Assembly (NCBI GenBank): GCA_043746555.1
Contig: JAYTQU010000134.1
Coordinates: forward strand, 1 to 22,533
DNA from: CAZQYC01 sp043746555
GTDB taxonomy: Bacteria > Pseudomonadota > Gammaproteobacteria > Steroidobacterales > Steroidobacteraceae
DNA: 22,533 nucleotides
Direction: 5' to 3'
The notes beneath the pieces are model-generated. The model searched no databases. It saw only the letters and a list, made by a program, of their open reading frames with translations, and had not been told where the DNA came from. Positions 1 through 6,206 of this stretch are shown in pieces. Every line of letters begins with the position of its first letter. Position 1 is the first letter of the stretch. Position numbers and translations under genes: made by a program.

Positions 1-92
1 AACGGATTGCGGCCGCTTTAAGTCACTCGTGCTTTATCTATAGCGGGCAACACTTCGTGAAAATATGGAAATTCCGCGCTCGTGCAATCTCC

Positions 93-1046
93 CTATTTAG
101 TAGAACGTAACACTGGTTTCAATATTTCCTCGGCTTGAGTGAAAAGCGCGGGGTCGACAACCAATTCCGACGCTTTGACGTTCTCTTCAAGCTGCTCAGG
201 TCGACTCGCGCCAACAATCGCCGCAGCGACATTCGGTTCGCGCAAAATCCAGGCTAGCGCAAATTGACTTAAGCTCGCGCCCGCTTGTTGCGCGAGCGGT
301 TTTAGTTTCTGCACTGCTTCGAGAATGTACGGCTTTAACCAATTGCCGATGAATCCGTTCATCGCCTCGCTGCTCGCGCGCGTGTTCGGCGGCGCTACCG
401 CACCCGGAAAATATTTTCCCGACAGCACACCCTGCGCGAGCGGCGACCATACGATTTGGGAAACGCCGTGCTCTTTGCAATACGGAATCACCTTCTGTTC
501 CGGTCTGCGCCACAGCATCGAGTATTCGGGCTGGCTCGACACAAAGCGTTCAACGTTCGGCATCGCGAAGGCATCGACGATGCGCTGCGGCGGCCATTCG
601 CTAAAACCGATGTAGCGGACCTTCCCTTGTTTAACAACCTCGGTGAGCGCTTGCATCGTTTCTTCGAGCGGCGTATCCACATCGTAGCGATGGCATTGAT
701 AGAGGTCGACATAGTCGGTACGCAATCGTTTGAGCGACGCATCGAGTTGTTTGAATATCTGCGCACGCGATAGACCTCTATCGGTATCGCTCATCGGCCC
801 AAATAATTTTGTCGCTAAGATATAGCTCTTGCGCGGCACGTCGGCGAGCGTCTCTCCCAAAAATGTTTCGGCCGCACCTCGACCGTAAACGTTCGCCGTA
901 TCGATTAAATTAATTCCCAATTCCAATGCGCGCTTTACACATGCTTGCGCTTTGTCGCGCTCGACGCCAACTCCATAGGTGAGCCAGGAACCGATAGCGA
1001 TTTCGGATACTTTAAGATCGCTGGCGCCGAGTTGACGGTATTTCAT
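93..1046 (-). CDS. Aldo/keto reductase
   Basis: A 317-aa cytosolic NADPH-dependent aldo/keto reductase with a (beta/alpha)8 barrel. The catalytic tetrad of the family is visible: D49 and Y54 in the DTANVYG stretch, K80 in LATK and H119 in CHRYD. The C-terminal IVGASRPEQLEENV stretch is the usual cofactor phosphate-binding region. The N-terminus (MKYRQLGASDLKVSEIAIG) and overall pattern resemble the YhdN/YdhF and potassium-channel beta-subunit-like branch rather than the short xylose-reductase branch. The physiological substrate cannot be read from the sequence. The ATG at 1046 is preceded by AGAGG at a good distance, and this RBS overlaps the stop codon of a small upstream ORF, suggesting translational coupling. 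No terminator is evident in bases 1-92 downstream. Family assignment is secure; specific function is open. Confidence 0.93.
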   Translation of the reverse strand: MKYRQLGASDLKVSEIAIGSWLTYGVGVERDKAQACVKRALELGINLIDTANVYGRGAAETFLGETLADVPRKSYILATKLFGPMSDTDRGLSRAQIFKQLDASLKRLRTDYVDLYQCHRYDVDTPLEETMQALTEVVKQGKVRYIGFSEWPPQRIVDAFAMPNVERFVSSQPEYSMLWRRPEQKVIPYCKEHGVSQIVWSPLAQGVLSGKYFPGAVAPPNTRASSEAMNGFIGNWLKPYILEAVQKLKPLAQQAGASLSQFALAWILREPNVAAAIVGASRPEQLEENVKASELVVDPALFTQAEEILKPVLRSTK

Positions 1047-1051
1047 GGCGG

Positions 1052-1264
1052 TTACCTCTGAGCATTCGATAGAAACAAAACCAGTGCGACCGGACTAAAC
1101 GCACCGCGTAAGCGATTCCAACGTGCGAGCAACGCCGCGATCGCTTGTACATGTTGATCGATCGACAAAGCCGGCAATCGATTGTCGATGGGCACGATCG
1201 CTTCCGATAGCTGGGGCAAAGAAACAATCGCCATGGGTACTCCGAGCCGGCGTCCGTTCATCAT
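1052..1264 (-). CDS. Possible small hypothetical protein upstream of aldo/keto reductase
   Basis: A 70-codon ORF that I do not recognise. It fills most of the 261-bp gap between the phosphatase and the aldo/keto reductase. It has two consecutive ATG codons at 1264 and 1261 and no strong Shine-Dalgarno sequence. Its last codons (CAG AGG TAA) supply the ribosome binding site of the reductase, whose ATG follows the stop by 5 bases. That stop-RBS-start spacing is typical of coupled genes and is the main reason to list it. The C-terminal half is hydrophobic (AIAALLARW, PVALVLFLS) and could be a single weak membrane or amphipathic helix. It may instead be a chance ORF or the remnant of a longer gene. 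Confidence 0.3.
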   Translation of the reverse strand: MMNGRRLGVPMAIVSLPQLSEAIVPIDNRLPALSIDQHVQAIAALLARWNRLRGAFSPVALVLFLSNAQR

Positions 1265-1307
1265 AGACCAGGATTCAAGCCAAGCGCATTTCGCGGATCG
1301 TATGAGA

Positions 1308-2120
1308 CTAACTCAATGCGTTTAGCACCGATGCATGCAACTTGCCGTTACTCGCCAGCACCGTCGTAGTCTCAAGCCCAATGGGCTTGCCATCGAGTTG
1401 AGTAAACTTCCCACCCGCCGCTTCTACAATCACTGCAAGCGCGGCAATATCCAGAATATTCACGTCGGATTCGATCACCACATCGATCTTTCCAGATGCG
1501 AGCAGGTGATAGTGCAGAAAGTCGCCGTAACCGCGAATGCGATGCGCACGTGCAATGAGTGCGCCGTACTTTGACCACTCGTCGCTTAGCGCCAGAGTCT
1601 TAAGGTTGCCCGCAGAGATCGCTGCGTCTTCAATCGTTTCGATATCGCTGACTTTGATCGGCATATCGTTAAGCCACGCACCAAGGCTGTAGGCTGTGGG
1701 CTGTGGGCTGTAGCCAGAAACGGGGTGAGGCAGCTGCGCGCAAGCAATTTCTCCATTCATTCCGTACTGGGGCGCGCTTGAAACGCCGACGATCAACTTG
1801 CCGTTGTGCATCAACGCGATCTGTGTCGAGAACATCGGATATTCCCGAACGAAGGCTTTTGTGCCATCGATGGGATCAACGAGCCAAAGATATTCGTTAT
1901 CGATGCCGCTGCTGCCGGTTTCTTCGCCATAAAAGCCGTGACTGGGAAATTTCTCTGCAATGATCTTACGAATCGTCTGTTCGGTTTCGACATCCGCCTG
2001 AGTGACGGGAGACTTATCCGCCTTTACCTTAACGGCGAGATTTTTTTGATAATAGCGGCGAATCACGTCGGCCGCCGCGCGGGCGGCGTCGAGAGCAGTG
2101 GTCAGAAAAGGCGAATGCAT
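1308..2120 (-). CDS. Inositol-monophosphatase family phosphatase (CysQ/HisN-like)
   Basis: A 270-aa Mg2+-dependent, lithium-sensitive-type phosphatase of the IMPase/FIG superfamily. The metal-binding motifs are present: GEE at 65-67, DPIDGT at 82-87, and the C-terminal ligand D224 in NILDIAALAVIVEAAGG. The usual W of the WD motif is replaced by L223. The family hydrolyses 3'-phosphoadenosine 5'-phosphate (CysQ), inositol phosphates (SuhB) or histidinol phosphate (HisN). The GDFLHYHLLASGKIDVVIE stretch (199-217) looks closest to HisN/CysQ-like members, but I cannot assign the substrate. Residues about 131-147 (PHPVSGYSPQPTAYSLG) form an extra segment between the conserved ACAQL and AWLND strands. 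It is partly encoded by a 7-bp tandem repeat. The gene starts 31 bases after the hicA stop and may be cotranscribed with hicBA. Confidence 0.9.
   Translation of the reverse strand: MHSPFLTTALDAARAAADVIRRYYQKNLAVKVKADKSPVTQADVETEQTIRKIIAEKFPSHGFYGEETGSSGIDNEYLWLVDPIDGTKAFVREYPMFSTQIALMHNGKLIVGVSSAPQYGMNGEIACAQLPHPVSGYSPQPTAYSLGAWLNDMPIKVSDIETIEDAAISAGNLKTLALSDEWSKYGALIARAHRIRGYGDFLHYHLLASGKIDVVIESDVNILDIAALAVIVEAAGGKFTQLDGKPIGLETTTVLASNGKLHASVLNALS
1684..1711. repeat. Heptamer tandem repeat (4 x RGGCTGT) inside phosphatase gene
   Basis: Four consecutive 7-bp units AGGCTGT, AGGCTGT, GGGCTGT, GGGCTGT. They lie in the coding sequence of the IMPase-family gene. Read on the coding (minus) strand they give a 7-residue periodic peptide, YSPQPTA followed by YSL. 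A gain or loss of one unit would shift the frame, so the copy number is under constraint if the enzyme is needed. Confidence 0.9.
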
Positions 2121-2151
2121 GCGTGTTTACAACCAACTGTGTGACGTGTTG

Positions 2152-2364
2152 CTAGAGATCTTCTGGCTTCAAGCCGGTGTGTTGCGCCAAACGCGCAGGC
2201 ATCTTCGGTCGTATCTCGTCGCCATCATGAAACGCGACCACTACGTCGGGCCAATCGTTGCGCGTTAATGTTTTATGCGAACCCGATTGGCGTTTGACTG
2301 TCCAGCCGATACGTTGCACGGCTGAGAGAACGCGTTTGGCCTTGGAGGAAGGCCAGTGACTCAT
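2152..2364 (-). CDS. hicA: HicA-type mRNA interferase toxin
   Basis: A 70-aa HicA (YcfA) family protein with a double-stranded-RNA-binding-like fold. It shows the family features: an N-terminal helix region with K8/K10, a hydrophobic GW turn (RIGWTVKRQ), and the catalytic histidine in GSHKTLTR. It ends with the LARIA-like helix PARLAQHTGLKPEDL. In the family, HicA cleaves mRNA during translation arrest and is neutralised by HicB. The ATG at 2364 overlaps the TGA of the upstream antitoxin gene (ATGA), so the pair is translationally coupled. It looks intact in length and active site. Confidence 0.85.
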   Translation of the reverse strand: MSHWPSSKAKRVLSAVQRIGWTVKRQSGSHKTLTRNDWPDVVVAFHDGDEIRPKMPARLAQHTGLKPEDL

Positions 2365-2594
2365 GCAGCAGCAATCGAAATCGAACCCGAATGCGCAACG
2401 CCCTCGCTATGTTCGAAACGTTCTGCTAAAGCTCGCATCGCCAACGCCTCCGTTCGCCGCAACGCGCCTTCGCGCGTCGCACCGTAAGCAAACGCGCCCG
2501 GCAGTTCCGGGACTTCCGCTATCCAACGGCCATCGACTTCTTGCTCTGCTTCAAGACTGAATTTCACGACGCGCCTCTTTGGATAAGTTGCCAC
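2361..2594 (-). CDS. hicB: HicB-like antitoxin
   Basis: A 77-aa type II antitoxin of the HicB/UPF0150 class, directly upstream of and overlapping hicA by 4 bases. The partial RNase-H-like fold is recognised from FSLEAEQEVDGRWIAEVPELPGAFAYGATREGAL, with the EVPELPG core typical of the family. The protein ends shortly after the helix (RALAERFEHSE) with no clear C-terminal helix-turn-helix or ribbon-helix-helix domain, so autoregulation is uncertain. The listed start is a GTG at 2594. An internal GTG nine codons on (at VKFSL) would also fit. Gene order is antitoxin first, the reverse of E. coli hicAB. Confidence 0.82.
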   Translation of the reverse strand: MATYPKRRVVKFSLEAEQEVDGRWIAEVPELPGAFAYGATREGALRRTEALAMRALAERFEHSEGVAHSGSISIAAA

Positions 2595-2775
2595 TGCGGA
2601 CGGTCTTCATTCTACTCAAGGTGAGTGTTCATGCCTATCTCAACGGCTCAATCGCATCAGTTTCGGTGTCGATCACGACAATCGTCACGGCGCTAATCGC
2701 CTACCGGGCCGACAGCGCGATTCTTGACATCGCTCAGTTCACCCCCTAACGTGCGCGCTCCCTCAGAGCCGGTGA

Positions 2776-3111
2776 AAGAATCAAAATCCACGCGACCGAC
2801 GCACCGATCAACTGCTGTTGCGTCGGGCACAGCGCAGCGTCACTACTGGTTATTCGCAAACATTCGGCGATCTCGAAGTCGGGCTTGATGCGTTCTACTC
2901 GGGGCCACGCATGGACTTTGGCTTCCCCACCAATGTCGAACTGCATTCCTATGTGCTCGCCAACCTGCACGCACGCTACGCAATTACGAATCTGCTGTCT
3001 TTGTTGGTGCAAATCGACAATCTCACCAACACGCATTACGAATTGGCCGGCGGCTACAACACCGCGGACCGTAGCGGTATGATCGCGCTGCGTTGGTCGC
3101 GAATCGCCTAA
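2776..3111 (+). pseudogene. C-terminal remnant of a BtuB-like TonB-dependent receptor
   Basis: About 111 codons with the end of an outer-membrane beta-barrel: NPRD at the left, an RRAQRSV strand start, alternating strands (VELHSYVLANLHARYAI), then IDNLTNTHYELAGGYNTADRSGMIALRWSRIA and a stop. The RRA...IxNLxxxxYE..xGYxTAxR layout matches the last strands of BtuB, the cobalamin receptor, although the final residue is A rather than F. The frame is closed upstream by TGA at 2773-2775. I find no barrel-like coding sequence in 2595-2772, so more than 80% of a normal receptor (about 600 aa) is missing, including plug and TonB box. Its position beside a cob(I)alamin adenosyltransferase supports the B12 reading. 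Bases 2595-2775 hold nothing else I recognise. Confidence 0.75.
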
Positions 3112-3261
3112 GATGGGCTAGCGAAGCGCGAGGTCGTGGGTGCGTGAATTCGTGAGCGGGTCGGAGCCGGTTTCGCGGACCCGTTGCAATCCCCCTAAAA
3201 CCATTTCACTATCTGACACTCTTACGACCTCACCATTTCGCCATCTCGCGGTCTTCGGCCC

Positions 3262-3807
3262 ATGCCACGTCTCACCAAAATATACACTCGTACCGGCGAC
3301 GACGGCACAACAGGATTGGGCGACGGCGCGCGCGTGCCGAAAGAGCACGCGCGCGTCGAAGCGTATGGCACCGTCGATGAAGCCAATAGCGCGATTGGCG
3401 TTGTACTCGCGGCAGCAGCGCTTCCGAGCGACGTCGCCAAACTACTTCTTGAGATTCAACACGACTTGTTTGATCTCGGCGGCGAACTCGCCACGCCAGG
3501 CATGAAGCTCATCAAAGCCGAACACACCGAACGACTCGAACAAGCGATCGATCGTTACAATGCCAACCTGCCGACGCTTAAAGAGTTCATATTGCCGAGC
3601 GGCGGACCCGCAACAGCGACGTGCCATCTCGCGCGAACGATAGTTAGGCGAGCCGAACGCGGCGTCTGGGCGCTATATCGCGTAGAAACCGTTTCTCCCG
3701 AAGTACCACGCTATCTAAATCGTCTCTCGGATTTGTTGTTTGTGATAGCGCGCGTATTGGCGCGTCATGAGAACGGCGCGGAAGTGATGTGGAAGCGCGG
3801 CAAGTAA
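3262..3807 (+). CDS. ATP:cob(I)alamin adenosyltransferase, PduO type
   Basis: A 181-aa cytosolic enzyme that transfers the adenosyl group of ATP to cob(I)alamin to make adenosylcobalamin. Family motifs are clear: TRTGDDGTTGLGDG (9-22) for ATP binding, EAYGTVDEANSAIG (34-47), FILPSGGPATATCHLARTIVRRAER with the catalytic arginine region, and NRLSDLLFVIARVLA near the C-terminus. Length is normal for PduO/MMAB-type enzymes. The ATG at 3262 has no strong Shine-Dalgarno sequence but gives the conserved N-terminus (MPRLTKIYTRTGD). It follows the btuB remnant by 150 bp and converges on the response regulator gene, with a 49-bp gap and no convincing terminator hairpin. Confidence 0.95.
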   Translation: MPRLTKIYTRTGDDGTTGLGDGARVPKEHARVEAYGTVDEANSAIGVVLAAAALPSDVAKLLLEIQHDLFDLGGELATPGMKLIKAEHTERLEQAIDRYNANLPTLKEFILPSGGPATATCHLARTIVRRAERGVWALYRVETVSPEVPRYLNRLSDLLFVIARVLARHENGAEVMWKRGK

Positions 3808-3856
3808 GCGAATACGACTTGCTGTTTTTTCCTGAAACACTCATCGCTCGGTAACT

Positions 3857-4492
3857 TCACGCCTCGATCAGTCCCAAACGCAGCGCGAGCAATGTCAGCT
3901 CGGATTGATTGGTCGCGTTGAGTTTTTGTTTGATGTTGTAGAGATGCGTGCCGGCCGTGGAAGCCGAGACGTTTAACTCTTTTGCAATACGCTCAACCGT
4001 CGCGCCTTTGGCTAAACGGATGAAGACTTCGAATTCGCGCTCGGAGAGGCGATCGACTGCCGAATCGTTGTCGCCATCGATACCTGCTAAAGCGATTTCA
4101 TGAGCGAGCTTTGCATCCAAGTAGCGATTGCCCGCCGCCACCGCGCGCACGGCTTCGAGCAATACTTCTGGCGCACTGCGCTTGGAGAGAAATCCGAGCG
4201 CCCCTTGGCGCATTGCGCGACGTGCGTGAATGGGATCGTCCTGCGCCGACAATGCAAGAATTCGCGCCTTCGACTCTCTAAGTTTAATGCGACGTAGCGC
4301 CTCCAATCCTCCCATCCCCGGCATGGAAATATCCATCACCACAACATCAACTTCCGATGCGGCGAATTGCCGACACGCCGCCTCGCCACTGTCCGCTTCG
4401 GCAACCACCGTAACATCAGGAGCCGTTTGCAAAAGCAATCGAAATCCAACACGAACGACGGCATGGTCGTCCACCAACATCACACGAATCAT
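3857..4492 (-). CDS. LuxR/NarL-family response regulator (MoxX-like)
   Basis: A 211-aa DNA-binding response regulator. The receiver domain spans about 1-115, with acidic pair D8/D9, phospho-acceptor D54 in VVMDISMPGMGG, S82 and K104 in FLSKRS. The C-terminal LuxR-type helix-turn-helix is at about 147-205 (LSEREFEVFIRLAKGATVERIAKELNVSASTAGTH and following). The true start is the ATG at 4492, which overlaps the kinase stop codon (ATGA). A longer upstream reading frame exists, but it would run through the kinase gene in another frame and lacks family similarity. The protein is presumably phosphorylated by the cotranscribed kinase. With the pair divergent from pqqABCDE, the nearest likely target is the pqq promoter; that is inference from context and from NarL-type regulators known to control PQQ and PQQ-dehydrogenase genes. 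Confidence 0.92.
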   Translation of the reverse strand: MIRVMLVDDHAVVRVGFRLLLQTAPDVTVVAEADSGEAACRQFAASEVDVVVMDISMPGMGGLEALRRIKLRESKARILALSAQDDPIHARRAMRQGALGFLSKRSAPEVLLEAVRAVAAGNRYLDAKLAHEIALAGIDGDNDSAVDRLSEREFEVFIRLAKGATVERIAKELNVSASTAGTHLYNIKQKLNATNQSELTLLALRLGLIEA

Positions 4493-5844
4493 CGACCCGA
4501 CTCCAGCGGAATCTCCGCGATCACTTCGACGCCGCTCGTGTCGCGATTGCTTACCTGCAAACGCCCATGCAGGTTGGCTACGCGATCTTGCAAACCGCGC
4601 AGCCCGAACCGGCCAGGGCGCGACCAATCCATCGGCAGGCCAACACCATCGTCGGCGACTCGCACGCGCGCAAGTTTGTCGTCGCATTCCACGGTCACTT
4701 CGACGTGCGCAGGTTTTCCGTGTCGCAGCGCGTTGATGAGCGCTTCTTGCACGACGCGATAAATAGTCAACGCCACCGTCGGGCCGAGCGACATGGATAA
4801 ATCTTGCCGCAGAGACAACTTAAGCGCCGGATGCCGTTGCTGCCAGTCGTTGACGAATGTCTGCAACGTCGCGCCCAAGCCCAATGTGTCGAGCGACAGT
4901 GGCGTGAGACGCGGAATCAAGCTATGCATGGCGTCGTAGAGTCGCGCCGCTTCCGACGAAATCAGTTGTGCCGCTTCGCCGACCGACGATGCATGCGATG
5001 ACGGTTCGGTTTGTGCGGCAATCGAATTCGCCAGACTACGAATCGCGGTCACCGACTGCGCAAACTCATCGTGCAACTCGCGCGCGATCATGCGCCGTTC
5101 CTCTTCGAGACGTTGCTCGATCAGCAGCGCAAACTCGCTGCGCTCCTCCAAGCGCGCTTGCGCTTCCCGCGCTTGCCGCTCGACATGAACTTTTTCTTCG
5201 AGCGCCAACGCCATGTCGTTAAATGCTTCGCCGATCGCTCTTGATTCCTCGCCCGGTAAGGTCGGCAGTCGAAAGGTCAGTTCGCCATGGCGCAGTCGCG
5301 CAAGACCCGCGGCAATCACCGGCAAAGGCGCCAACGCGCGGTTCACTAACCAAAATACCAATCCATTAAACATCAGCAACAGCGCCACGCCCACCGTCAA
5401 CAAACGAGCGATGTCGTCCCAAGCATCCAATATCGATCGCGAGGCATCGGCCGTGACGATCAGACGCCGATCGTCAGCTAGCGCAAACGTTCGTGTCAGG
5501 GAGTCCGGTAATAGTAGCGTCGCGAACCAGTGTGGCGCATTCCTTCCAACTTTGTACGTCGATGGCGGCGAGCGATACAAGTCCCGACCGTCGGCCGCGA
5601 GTAGTTCGATATCGTTGGCGCGCACGCGCCCAAGAGACTGCAAATAGCGAAGTAACGATGGCGATTCCGCAGTCGCATAGCTTTGCGCGACATGACCCAG
5701 CAATTGCGATGCGACGATGTTGGAGGCAAATATTTCCTCGTGCACTGCGCGGCGCATGGCGTCGAGCTGCGCCAGCACGCCCAAACTCAGGAATGCGACG
5801 CCGAGGAACGCGACGATCAAGTTAACGTGTGTGCGCAGTTTCAA
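4489..5844 (-). CDS. Membrane sensor histidine kinase, HisKA_3 type (MoxY-like)
   Basis: A 451-aa inner-membrane kinase. Transmembrane helix 1 is at about 8-27, followed by a periplasmic domain (about 28-147), helix 2 at about 148-169 and a HAMP-like linker to about 225. A coiled coil leads to the HisKA_3 helix with phospho-acceptor H258 in ARELHDEFAQS. The HATPase_c domain has N371 (EALINALRH), DDG at 398-400 and GLRGL at 414-418. The periplasmic part (VRxxDIELLAADGRDLY, then PHWFATLLLP) resembles the LapD/MoxY N-terminal domain, which in MoxY belongs to methanol-oxidation control; this is recognition by eye only. The start is a TTG at 5844; an in-frame TAA at 5851-5853 rules out a longer form. 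It faces the pqq operon across 184 bp. Confidence 0.9.
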   Translation of the reverse strand: MKLRTHVNLIVAFLGVAFLSLGVLAQLDAMRRAVHEEIFASNIVASQLLGHVAQSYATAESPSLLRYLQSLGRVRANDIELLAADGRDLYRSPPSTYKVGRNAPHWFATLLLPDSLTRTFALADDRRLIVTADASRSILDAWDDIARLLTVGVALLLMFNGLVFWLVNRALAPLPVIAAGLARLRHGELTFRLPTLPGEESRAIGEAFNDMALALEEKVHVERQAREAQARLEERSEFALLIEQRLEEERRMIARELHDEFAQSVTAIRSLANSIAAQTEPSSHASSVGEAAQLISSEAARLYDAMHSLIPRLTPLSLDTLGLGATLQTFVNDWQQRHPALKLSLRQDLSMSLGPTVALTIYRVVQEALINALRHGKPAHVEVTVECDDKLARVRVADDGVGLPMDWSRPGRFGLRGLQDRVANLHGRLQVSNRDTSGVEVIAEIPLESGR

Positions 5845-5912
5845 AGCGAGTTACCCAATTCAAACGACGGGAAAGTGTGCACGAGAGGTGCCGACGCCGT
5901 CCAACCCAGGCC

Positions 5913-5946
5913 ATTTTTCATGAAAATCATGAGTGCAATTTCATGA
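5913..5946. promoter_or_regulatory. Candidate operator: three TCATGA motifs between kinase gene and pqqA
   Basis: The palindrome TCATGA occurs at 5918-5923, 5927-5932 and 5941-5946. The first is the centre of a perfect 12-bp palindrome, TTTTCATGAAAA (5915-5926). The cluster lies in an AT-rich patch about 70 bp from the kinase start and 83 bp from the pqqA start, where an operator for a divergent promoter pair would be expected. Which regulator binds is unknown; the adjacent LuxR-type regulator is the obvious candidate. No confident -35/-10 pair was assigned. Confidence 0.4.
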
Positions 5947-5985
5947 CTTTTGGCTGTCGGCAAAGCCCTGCCACTGAGAGGATGA

Positions 5986-6011
5986 GCCGCAACGCGACAT
6001 TTCGTTGCGGC
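5986..6011 (+). promoter_or_regulatory. Stem-loop in front of pqqA
   Basis: A perfect 9-bp inverted repeat, GCCGCAACG / CGTTGCGGC, encloses an 8-base loop and ends 17 bases before the pqqA start. It is not followed by a T-run, so a simple terminator is unlikely. It lies just upstream of the GGGAG ribosome binding site (6018-6022). It could stabilise the pqqA transcript, act as a leader structure, or be an extended protein-binding palindrome. Confidence 0.5.
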
Positions 6012-6028
6012 CTAATCGGGAGCTCAAC

Positions 6029-6103
6029 ATGATTTGGGAAACACCTACCGCCGTCGACCTTCGGTTCGGCATGGAAATCACGATGTATATCGCGCGGCGA
6101 TAG
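6029..6103 (+). CDS. pqqA: PQQ precursor peptide PqqA
   Basis: A 24-codon gene, MIWETPTAVDLRFGMEITMY followed by IARR. It encodes the ribosomally made substrate for pyrroloquinoline quinone. The diagnostic E-x3-Y pair is E16 and Y20 in EITMY; in the pathway PqqE joins the glutamate gamma-carbon to the tyrosine ring. The W3, the DLR stretch and the basic C-terminus are also typical of PqqA. Length is normal (22-30 aa in the family). The ATG at 6029 has a good GGGAG Shine-Dalgarno sequence six bases upstream. It is the first gene of pqqABCDE and is followed by a strong hairpin, which fits the general finding that pqqA is expressed in excess over the enzyme genes. Confidence 0.96.
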   Translation: MIWETPTAVDLRFGMEITMYIARR

Positions 6104-6130
6104 CGCGAAAAGCGGCATCAACTGTTGGTC

Positions 6131-6152
6131 GAAGCCCGCGATAGCGGGCTTC
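6131..6152 (+). terminator. Hairpin after pqqA, probable partial terminator or processing site
   Basis: A perfect 9-bp GC-rich stem, GAAGCCCGC / GCGGGCTTC, has a GATA tetraloop. It begins 28 bases after the pqqA stop. The downstream stretch is TCTATATAT rather than a plain T-run, so termination is probably incomplete. Such a structure would let a short pqqA transcript accumulate above the pqqBCDE message. Confidence 0.7.
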
Positions 6153-6178
6153 TCTATATATCGGGCTTCTCTATATAT
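6145..6178. repeat. 17-bp tandem duplication in pqqA-pqqB spacer
   Basis: CGGGCTTCTCTATATAT is present twice without a gap (6145-6161 and 6162-6178). The first copy includes the 3' arm of the post-pqqA hairpin, so the second copy offers an alternative 3' partner. The second copy ends in a palindrome, CTATATATATAG (6171-6182). Confidence 0.95.
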
Positions 6179-6206
6179 ATAGACAACTAAGCATGGCCGA
6201 GACCTT

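Noticed and set aside
3157..3183. CGGGTC / GACCCG inverted repeat after the btuB remnant as a terminator
   Set aside because: The stem is only 6 bp with a 15-base loop and no T-run.
4493..4687. N-terminal extension of the response regulator
   Set aside because: It runs through the kinase gene in another frame and is Arg-rich; the ATGA overlap start at 4492 gives the normal receiver N-terminus.
5950..5970. Possible sigma-54 promoter (TGGC...GC) before pqqA
   Set aside because: The GG to GC spacing is one base too long and the -12 element does not match TTGC.
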